This document shows, one piece after another, positions 1-5,081 of a stretch of DNA of 6,572 nucleotides; position 1 is the first letter of the stretch, and the number at the start of each line of letters is the position of its first letter. A program made the translations under genes and the position numbers. A model generated the notes under the pieces. The model searched no databases, had not been told where the DNA came from, and worked only from the letters and a program-made list of their open reading frames with translations. Source of the DNA: JBGPLJ01 sp041486385 (GTDB taxonomy: Bacteria; Pseudomonadota; Gammaproteobacteria; Steroidobacterales; Steroidobacteraceae); the NCBI GenBank assembly GCA_041486385.1, contig JBGPLJ010000211.1:1-6572 (forward strand), in the 5' to 3' direction.

Positions 1-130
1 CGCGCGCGAACGACTCGATGTCCCTGGCCAATTCCGCATAACTCAGGCTCCGGCCCTTGAATCCAAGGGCCGGAGCCTGAGGCGAGCGTTCTGCCGTGCG
101 TAACGGGAGTTCGTGAAGCAGCTCAGTCAT
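1..130 (-). CDS. N-terminus of an AMP-forming acyl-CoA ligase (partial, runs off the left edge)
   Basis: Reading the minus strand from the ATG at 130-128 gives 43 uninterrupted codons to the window edge. The peptide starts MTELLHELPLRTAERSP and continues with APALGFKGRSLSYAELA. This is the typical opening of AMP-dependent synthetases/ligases: an L-x-x-L helix, then P-x-x-PAL, then a short strand and turn, then the conserved S/T-Y-x-E-L motif (residues 30-34 here). These enzymes activate a carboxylic acid as an acyl-adenylate and pass it to CoA or a carrier protein. The wording is especially close to what I recall of the exosortase A-associated ligase family (TIGR03098), which sits in PEP-CTERM/EPS loci. 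That subfamily call is inference from 43 residues. The gene is divergent from the sugar operon. No strong Shine-Dalgarno sequence precedes the ATG, and a TTG two codons upstream is an alternative start. The adenylation motifs lie outside the window. Confidence 0.6.
   Translation of the reverse strand, partial: MTELLHELPLRTAERSPQAPALGFKGRSLSYAELARDIESFAR
42..81. repeat. Perfect 18-bp inverted repeat with a 4-base loop, inside the ligase CDS
   Basis: The left arm CTCAGGCTCCGGCCCTTG (42-59) is exactly the reverse complement of 64-81, with AATC at 60-63 as the loop. The repeat lies within codons 17-30 of the minus-strand ligase and keeps the frame open. No T-run follows it on either strand, so it does not look like a standard intrinsic terminator. 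In the ligase mRNA it would form a very stable GC-rich hairpin about 50 bases after the start codon. The sequence is certain; any function is unknown. Confidence 0.85.
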
Positions 131-373
131 CGTCAATGGCGGCGTGGTCTGGTTGCGGGGATGCGATTATGCCGAACGGACCGTGATTAATGGGGATGCC
201 TGCCCCGATTCTGTGATACCGGTTGCCGGGTCGGGCGGCCGGCGGGCGGAGTGCTCCCGAGGACAATCCCGTCATCCGCCGCGGGTGAATTGCCCATATT
301 TTGGGGCGGATGCGCCGATCATGTCACGGCAGGTGGGGTGGGCCGGGTTATCATTTGCAGACAGTACATATTG

Positions 374-399
374 GGGCCAATCCGGTCAGCAGGGCCAAT
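374..399 (+). repeat. Short direct repeat GGGCCAAT, two copies 18 bases apart
   Basis: GGGCCAAT occurs at 374-381 and again at 392-399. The first copy is also part of a small palindrome, ATTGG-GG-CCAAT (370-381). The pair lies about 70-90 bases upstream of the sigma-54-like element, where enhancer-binding activators usually bind. Two 8-mers this close could also be chance, so this is only a candidate activator site. Confidence 0.2.
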
Positions 400-422
400 T
401 CACTGCGGGTGGCGGGCGCAGA

Positions 423-438
423 CGTGACCAAAATCACG
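423..438. promoter_or_regulatory. Candidate CRP/Vfr/Clp-family binding site
   Basis: CGTGACCAAAATCACG contains GTGA and TCAC separated by exactly six bases, with C/G flanks that extend the dyad to five base pairs per arm. This fits the core of the CRP-family consensus (TGTGA-N6-TCACA), differing only in the outermost base of each arm. The dyad centre is about 60 bases upstream of the start site predicted from the sigma-54-like element, and about 140 bases upstream of the methyltransferase ATG. CRP homologues such as Clp of Xanthomonas control exopolysaccharide genes, which fits the operon. The assignment is motif-based only. Confidence 0.4.
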
Positions 439-464
439 CCTCGACGCGGTGCGATTGCGGAAAC

Positions 465-480
465 TGGCCGGATAATAGCA
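465..480 (+). promoter_or_regulatory. Sigma-54-like (-24/-12) promoter candidate for the sugar operon
   Basis: TGGCCGGATAATAGCA matches the sigma-54 consensus TGGCACGR-N3-TTGCW at ten of thirteen specified positions. The invariant GG (466-467) and GC (478-479) have the required 12-base offset. Transcription would start near 491, leaving a leader of about 80 bases before the ATG at 570. The mismatches are at the AC of the -24 element and the second T of the -12 element, so it is not a perfect site. The same bases include GATAAT (471-476), which could instead be a sigma-70 -10 box, but I see no matching -35. Confidence 0.3.
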
Positions 481-517
481 ATGCCGAGCCCGTCGCAACT
501 CTCGTGCGCAGAGTGCT

Positions 518-536
518 TCGGCGATCGGATCGCCGA
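518..536. promoter_or_regulatory. 19-bp palindrome in the predicted leader, operator candidate
   Basis: TCGGCGATC (518-526) and GATCGCCGA (528-536) are perfect inverted repeats around one central base. The element ends 33 bases before the methyltransferase ATG and just downstream of the predicted start of transcription, a classic position for a repressor operator. The single-base centre fits a dimeric protein site better than an RNA hairpin. A chance arrangement is possible; the sequence itself is certain. Confidence 0.35.
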
Positions 537-569
537 GATCATTTCAGACTATCCATTGCGAGACACGAC

Positions 570-1895
570 ATGACCGCATCCATGACCACTGCCGTCGCCG
601 GACCGATTGCCAGCGCCGCGGAGCAGCCTGGCGCCTCCACCGCAGGCAAGGCGCGCTGCCGTTTCTGCGCAACCGAACTCAAGCACACCCTGGTCGATCT
701 CGGCATGTCGCCGCTGTGCCAGACGCACATCGAGCCGCACCAGTTGAATCACATGGAACGCTTCTATCCACTGCGTGCATGGGTCTGCCACAAGTGCTTC
801 CTGGTGCAGCTCGAGGAGTACGTGGCGCCTGCGGATATCTTCAGCGACTACGCGTATTTCTCCTCGTATGCCACCAGCTGGGTGGAGCACGCCCGCCGTT
901 ACAGCGAGCTCATGATTCGCCGCTTCGGGCTTGGCGCCAAATCCAAGGTGATGGAGATTGCGAGCAACGACGGCTACCTGTTGCAGCACTTTGTGCGCGC
1001 CGGCGTGCCAAGTCTCGGTATTGAGCCCGCGGCGAATGTCGCGCAAGTCGCGATTGCGAAGGGCATTCCAACGACAGTGCAGTTCTTCGGCGAGGCCAGT
1101 GCCCAGCGCATCGCCGCCGAGTTTGGCCAACCCGACCTGCTGCTTGGCAATAACGTGCTCGCGCATGTACCCGACCTCAATGATTTCGTGCAGGGCATGC
1201 AGCGGCTCCTCAAGATGGGCGGCGTCATCACAATGGAATTTCCGCATCTCCTGCGGCTGATGGAAGAGAACCAGTTCGACACGATTTATCACGAACACTT
1301 CAGCTATTTTTCATGGGTTGCGGTCGAGCGGGTGTTCGCGGCGCACGGCCTCACGCTGTTCGACGTCGAGGAGCTGCCGACACATGGCGGGTCGCTCCGT
1401 ATCTATGGACGGCATGCGCAGGACAACTCGAAGTCCGTTACGGACCGCGCCCGCGAACTGCGCGAACGCGAACTGAAGCTTGGGTTCGAGCGGATCGAGA
1501 CGTATCAGCGCTTTGGCGAGCAGGTCGTCGAAACCAAGCGCAAGCTCCTCGAATTCCTGATCAATGCGAAGCGGGCGGGCAAGCGCATCGTCGGCTATGG
1601 GGCGCCGGGCAAGGGTAATACGCTCCTCAATTACTGTGGCATCCGCACCGACTTTCTCGACTACACCGTCGATCGCAGTCCGCATAAGCAGGGCCGCTAC
1701 ACCCCCGGTACCCACATTCCCATTCTCGATCCGGCCGTCATCAAGGCGACCAAGCCGGACTACGTGCTGATTCTCCCGTGGAATCTGCGCGAGGAAATCG
1801 TCAAGGAGCACGCCTACATCAGCGAGTGGGGCGGTCAGTTCGTCGTGCCAATTCCAGAGGTGACCGTACTACCCAACCCGAAACGGACGGCGTGA
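570..1895 (+). CDS. Zinc-binding sugar C-methyltransferase, TylC3/NovU/TcaB9 type (class I SAM)
   Basis: This 441-residue protein has the three-part build of NDP-sugar C-methyltransferases. An N-terminal zinc module has Cys30/Cys33 (CRFC) and Cys73/Cys76 (CHKC). A Rossmann SAM domain follows, with motif I as VMEIASNDGYLL at residues 127-138. The C-terminal domain carries GYGAPGKGNTLLNY at 342-355. Residues 240-243 (YHEH) match the catalytic Tyr-x-Glu-His of the TcaB9 family, and His199 in NNVLAHVPD matches the other conserved histidine. Characterised relatives methylate C3 of dTDP-4-keto sugars, giving branched deoxysugars in the cytoplasm. The substrate here may differ, because no 4,6-dehydratase or 3,5-epimerase is in view. 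I chose the ATG at 570 because family similarity begins just before the first CxxC; ATG 582 is an alternative, and the Shine-Dalgarno sequence (GCGAG) is weak. It is the first gene of the operon. Confidence 0.88.
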   Translation: MTASMTTAVAGPIASAAEQPGASTAGKARCRFCATELKHTLVDLGMSPLCQTHIEPHQLNHMERFYPLRAWVCHKCFLVQLEEYVAPADIFSDYAYFSSYATSWVEHARRYSELMIRRFGLGAKSKVMEIASNDGYLLQHFVRAGVPSLGIEPAANVAQVAIAKGIPTTVQFFGEASAQRIAAEFGQPDLLLGNNVLAHVPDLNDFVQGMQRLLKMGGVITMEFPHLLRLMEENQFDTIYHEHFSYFSWVAVERVFAAHGLTLFDVEELPTHGGSLRIYGRHAQDNSKSVTDRARELRERELKLGFERIETYQRFGEQVVETKRKLLEFLINAKRAGKRIVGYGAPGKGNTLLNYCGIRTDFLDYTVDRSPHKQGRYTPGTHIPILDPAVIKATKPDYVLILPWNLREEIVKEHAYISEWGGQFVVPIPEVTVLPNPKRTA

Positions 1896-1914
1896 TGACG
1901 GCCGCACCAGCGCC

Positions 1915-2562
1915 ATGTTGAATCTCAATTTCAGCGCGACGGCCGAACTGAACGTCCTGTGCATCGGCGCGCACTGCGACGACATCGAGATCGGCTGCGG
2001 CGGATCATTGCTCGAGCTGCAGGCGCGCTTTCCACGTGCGTTCTTTCACTGGGCCGTGTTCTCGGGCGATGCGGTGCGTACGCCTGAAACGCAAGGCGCC
2101 GCGCAGCGCATCCATGGGTCGGGTGCGCGCCACTCGGTTGAAGTCGCGCAATTTCGCGGGAGCTACTTTCCCTATGACGGTGCTGCGATCAAGGATCAAT
2201 TCGAGGCAGTCAAGGGCCGCATCAGTCCGAACCTGATTCTCACGCATCATCTCAATGACCGGCATCAGGATCACAGACTGCTCGCGGAGCTGACCTGGAA
2301 CACGTTTCGAAATCACCTCGTGCTCGAGTACGAAATTCCGAAATACGAGGGCGATTTTGGTCATCCAAACCTGTACCTTCCGCTCACGCGCGAGCAGGTC
2401 GAGCGCAAGGTCGCCATGCTCTGGGACTGCTTTCCATCGCAGCACGGCCGCCCCTGGTTTACGCAGGACCTGTTTCTCGCGCACCTCAGGCTGCGCGGGA
2501 TGGAATGCAATGCGCCTTCGGGATTCGCCGAGGCCTTTCACGCAAGAAAACTGGTGATTTGA
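1915..2562 (+). CDS. PIG-L/LmbE family zinc deacetylase
   Basis: This 215-residue protein opens with a strand leading into GAHCDDIEIGCGG (residues 18-30), the AH-x-DD signature of PIG-L-type deacetylases. A second motif, HLNDRHQDH (112-120), is the H-x-x-D-x-H-x-D-H signature. By analogy with MshB, His20, Asp23 and His120 would bind zinc and Asp22 would act as general base. Family members remove N-acetyl groups from GlcNAc-containing or nucleotide-linked sugars (for example PIG-L, MshB, BtrD). Its position between sugar-modifying enzymes suggests an acetamido-sugar intermediate or glycan as substrate, which I cannot specify. It begins 19 bases after the methyltransferase stop, with no obvious Shine-Dalgarno sequence, so translation may depend on coupling. 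No signal peptide is visible, so it should be cytoplasmic. Length is typical of the short bacterial members. Confidence 0.85.
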   Translation: MLNLNFSATAELNVLCIGAHCDDIEIGCGGSLLELQARFPRAFFHWAVFSGDAVRTPETQGAAQRIHGSGARHSVEVAQFRGSYFPYDGAAIKDQFEAVKGRISPNLILTHHLNDRHQDHRLLAELTWNTFRNHLVLEYEIPKYEGDFGHPNLYLPLTREQVERKVAMLWDCFPSQHGRPWFTQDLFLAHLRLRGMECNAPSGFAEAFHARKLVI

Positions 2563-2576
2563 GGCGTCTTAGGATC

Positions 2577-3704
2577 ATGCGAAAAAGAACTGTATTGCCG
2601 CTCGCTCAATTGCTCGATGAGGATCTCGGTGCCATCTGCACGGACTTGAGCGATGAGCTCGGGAAGATCGCCGGCGGACGGCTTCTGATCACGGGCGGTG
2701 GCGGCTTTCTTGGCTACTACCTCGTGCAGGGAGCCTTGCACTGGAACCGCACGCGGCCTGGGGCCGGTCCGATCGATGTGACGGTGTACGATAACTACGC
2801 CCGTGGCGTGCCCGCGTGGCTTGAGGCGCTCGCCGCTGAGGGCCGTTGCCGTCTCGTACGCCATGACATGATCCTGCCGCTGCCGCGGGACATGGGTCAC
2901 TTCGATTTTATTGTGCACGCGGCCGGCATTGCTTCGCCGATGTACTACCGCGCGCAGCCGCTCAAGTGCATCGACGCGAACATCAACGGCCTGCGGAATC
3001 TCCTCGACTATGCGGTTGCGGAGCGCGACGCCGGTCGGCCGCTCACGGGCATGCTGTTTTATTCTTCGAGCGAGATCTACGGCGATCCGGCCGCCGATGC
3101 GATTCCGACGCCGGAAACCTATCGAGGCAATGTATCCTGCACCGGACCGCGGGCCTGCTATGACGAATCGAAGCGCTTCGGCGAGACGCTGTGCGTGACC
3201 TACGCGCGACAGGAACAGATTCCCGTGCGGATGGCGCGGCCGTTCAATAATTACGGACCGGGCCTCAAGATCACCGACGGACGCGTGATTCCGGACTTTG
3301 CGGGTGACATACTCGCCGGTCGCGACATCGTGATGCTGTCGGATGGCAGCCCGATGCGCACTTTCTGCTATGCGACCGATGCGATCGTCGGCTACTACAA
3401 GGTGCTGGTGCGCGGGCACACGGGCGAAGCCTACAACGTCGGCATCGACAGACCGGAAATATCAGTCGCACAGCTTGCGCAAACGGTGGTAGATACAGCG
3501 CAGGAGCTCGTCGGCTATCGGGGAAAAGTGGTGCTGGGCAAGAGTGCCGAGGCGGATTACCTCATCGACAATCCGAATCGCCGCTGCCCGGTGATTGACA
3601 AGGCGCGGCAGCACCTCGGTTTCGCGCCGCGGGTGCTGGTCGATGAGGGTATCTATCGCTCGCTCGTCTGGTATCACCACAATCGAACTGCCCCGGCGGC
3701 CTGA
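2577..3704 (+). CDS. NAD-dependent extended SDR, UDP-glucuronate decarboxylase-like
   Basis: This 375-residue extended SDR has the NAD motif TGGGGFLG at 39-46. The active site includes SSSEIYGDP (163-171) and Tyr195-x-x-x-Lys199 within CYDESKRFGE. ARPFNNYGPG (220-229), DGRVIPDF (234-241) and NPNRRCPVIDKAR (332-344) follow. The YGDP, GPRACYDESKR and DGRV blocks and the late Asn-Pro-x-x-Arg block resemble UDP-xylose synthases (decarboxylation of UDP-glucuronate through a 4-keto intermediate). The dehydrogenase that makes UDP-glucuronate is encoded next door. Against a plain assignment, about 33 residues precede the Rossmann fold and the sequence has ARPFNNYGPG where UXS enzymes have IARIFNTYGPRM. 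It may be a distinct clade that stops at the 4-keto stage, epimerises or dehydrates. The ATG at 2577 follows GAGG at 2561-2564; the frame is open further upstream but overlaps the previous gene. Confidence 0.82.
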   Translation: MRKRTVLPLAQLLDEDLGAICTDLSDELGKIAGGRLLITGGGGFLGYYLVQGALHWNRTRPGAGPIDVTVYDNYARGVPAWLEALAAEGRCRLVRHDMILPLPRDMGHFDFIVHAAGIASPMYYRAQPLKCIDANINGLRNLLDYAVAERDAGRPLTGMLFYSSSEIYGDPAADAIPTPETYRGNVSCTGPRACYDESKRFGETLCVTYARQEQIPVRMARPFNNYGPGLKITDGRVIPDFAGDILAGRDIVMLSDGSPMRTFCYATDAIVGYYKVLVRGHTGEAYNVGIDRPEISVAQLAQTVVDTAQELVGYRGKVVLGKSAEADYLIDNPNRRCPVIDKARQHLGFAPRVLVDEGIYRSLVWYHHNRTAPAA

Positions 3705-3710
3705 GCCTCA

Positions 3711-5081
3711 GTGAAAATCTCGATCATCGGTACCGGTTACGTCGGCCTCGTGAGCGGGGCGTGCCTCGCCGAGCACGGTCACGACGTCGTGTGCGTCGAC
3801 ATCGATCAGAGCAAGGTCGATCTCATCAACCGTGCCGAAGCGCCGATTCATGAACTCGGACTGCCGGAATTGCTCAAGCGCAATGTCGGCCGGCGGCTGT
3901 CAGCGACGAAAGATCTCAAGCGCGCGGTCATCGAGTCCGAAGTCACCTTCATCGCGGTGGGTACGCCGGCGCACGAGGGCAAGATCGACCTGAAATACGT
4001 ACTGGAAGCTGCCGCACAGATAGGCGCCGCGCTGCGCGACAAGAGCGAGTGGCACACGATCGTGGTCAAGAGCACGGTCATCCCGGGTACCACAGACGGT
4101 CCGGTGCGAGAGAGTCTGGAGCGTGCGTCCGGCAAGCGCGCGGGCGCTCAGTTCGGCCTTGGCATGAATCCGGAATTTCTCACCGAGGGGACCGCGGTCC
4201 AGGACTTCATGCAGCCTGACCGCATCGTGCTTGGTGGCGTTGATGAGCGCACGCGCGCAACGCTCGCACGTCTGTATGAAGGCTTTCCTGCCTCGGCACC
4301 ACGTATCGAAACAAACTGCGCAACCGCAGAGATGATCAAATACACGTCGAACGCATTGCTCGCGACGCTCATTTCCTATTCCAATGAAATCGCGGGTCTG
4401 TGCGCCGCTGTCGGCAACGTCGACGTTCTCGATGTGATGCACGGCGTGCACGAGAGCGGCTACCTCACGCGCCGATTGCCGCAGGGCAAGCCCATTACCG
4501 CCGCGCTCGCGAGTTTTCTCGAGGCCGGCTGCGGCTTTGGCGGCAGCTGTCTGCCAAAGGATGTTACCGCGCTGATCGCCCAGGGCAACGATCAGGGATT
4601 GCCGATGCCGCTCTTGAGAAGCGTGCTTGAGATCAATCGCGGGCAGCCCGATGAGTTGCTGCGTCTGATAAAGAAGCACTACCCGACACTTCGCGGCGTC
4701 CCGGTCACCGTGCTCGGGCTCGCGTTCAAGCCCGATACCGACGATTTGCGAGAATCGCCCGCATTTCCAGTCATTCGGGCGTTGCGCGCCGCCGGTGCAC
4801 GCATAACGGCATTCGATCCGATCGCACGGCCGCTCGGACACGCGGATCTCGCGGACGTAGCGCTCGCCGATTCGCTCGAGACGGCGGTCGCAAGGGCGGA
4901 CGTTGTCGTACTGGTGACGCGCTGGAAGGAGTTCGAGACGCTCGCTTCGGTCCTGCGCGGGCTCGGCCGGGAACCGCTGGTGGTCGACGGCCGGCGCTCG
5001 CTTGACGCGCAGCAGTTCTCACGCTACGAGGGCATCGGTCGTACATTTGTCCGGACCGAAACCCCGGGACGGCGTGCGTGA
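3711..5081 (+). CDS. ugd: UDP-glucose 6-dehydrogenase (nucleotide-sugar dehydrogenase)
   Basis: This 456-residue protein has all domains of the UDP-glucose/GDP-mannose dehydrogenase family. The N-terminal NAD domain starts KISIIGTGYVGLVSGACLA with the acidic CVDID at 28-32. NPEFLTEGTAVQDF lies at 153-166, the central helix has EMIKYTSNA (207-215, Lys210), and GCGFGGSCLPKD (273-284) holds the catalytic Cys280. The C-terminal domain has GLAFKPDTDDLRESPA (336-351) and VDGRRSLD (425-432). The reaction is the four-electron oxidation of UDP-glucose to UDP-glucuronate with two NAD+. UDP-glucuronate would suit the decarboxylase-like SDR encoded upstream. The start is a GTG six bases after the upstream stop; it directly precedes the first strand of the Rossmann fold, so it is well placed. 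The segment before the catalytic cysteine (245-272) is longer than in textbook enzymes, so another UDP-hexose cannot be excluded. Confidence 0.9.
   Translation: MKISIIGTGYVGLVSGACLAEHGHDVVCVDIDQSKVDLINRAEAPIHELGLPELLKRNVGRRLSATKDLKRAVIESEVTFIAVGTPAHEGKIDLKYVLEAAAQIGAALRDKSEWHTIVVKSTVIPGTTDGPVRESLERASGKRAGAQFGLGMNPEFLTEGTAVQDFMQPDRIVLGGVDERTRATLARLYEGFPASAPRIETNCATAEMIKYTSNALLATLISYSNEIAGLCAAVGNVDVLDVMHGVHESGYLTRRLPQGKPITAALASFLEAGCGFGGSCLPKDVTALIAQGNDQGLPMPLLRSVLEINRGQPDELLRLIKKHYPTLRGVPVTVLGLAFKPDTDDLRESPAFPVIRALRAAGARITAFDPIARPLGHADLADVALADSLETAVARADVVVLVTRWKEFETLASVLRGLGREPLVVDGRRSLDAQQFSRYEGIGRTFVRTETPGRRA

Larger units (their letters stand above)
131..569. other. Divergent intergenic/regulatory region
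   Basis: This stretch of about 440 bases separates the minus-strand ligase start from the plus-strand methyltransferase start. The methyltransferase frame stays open upstream to a GTG at 144. The extra 142 codons read as low-quality, Arg/Gly/Asp-rich sequence with no family resemblance, so I treat the region as non-coding. It contains the CRP-type site, the sigma-54-like element and the palindrome listed separately. It also contains an 8-base direct repeat (374-381 and 392-399). On the minus strand there is an extended -10-like TGCTATTAT (480-472) with a TTGCGA 15 bases upstream (498-493), a poor spacing that could serve the ligase. From 131 to about 365 I see no convincing structure. Confidence 0.6.

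Noticed and set aside
344..359. Second sigma-54-like element ending in TTGCA
   Set aside because: GG and GC have the right spacing and the -12 half is good, but the rest of the -24 half does not match, so it is weaker than the element at 465-480.
144..569. In-frame N-terminal extension of the methyltransferase back to a GTG at 144
   Set aside because: The added 142 residues show no family similarity and sit across the promoter-like signals. Known relatives begin shortly before the first CxxC, so the open frame is a by-product of high GC.
301..573. Possible 90-codon plus-strand ORF in the intergenic region
   Set aside because: It starts with TTG, has no ribosome binding site, is rich in Arg/Gly/Ser as expected of out-of-frame GC-rich DNA, and overlaps the methyltransferase start.
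3900..4841. Long minus-strand ORF opposite the dehydrogenase (and similar ones opposite the other genes)
   Set aside because: It mirrors the codon pattern of the clearly identified plus-strand gene, has no recognisable motif, and is typical of antisense frames in GC-rich DNA.
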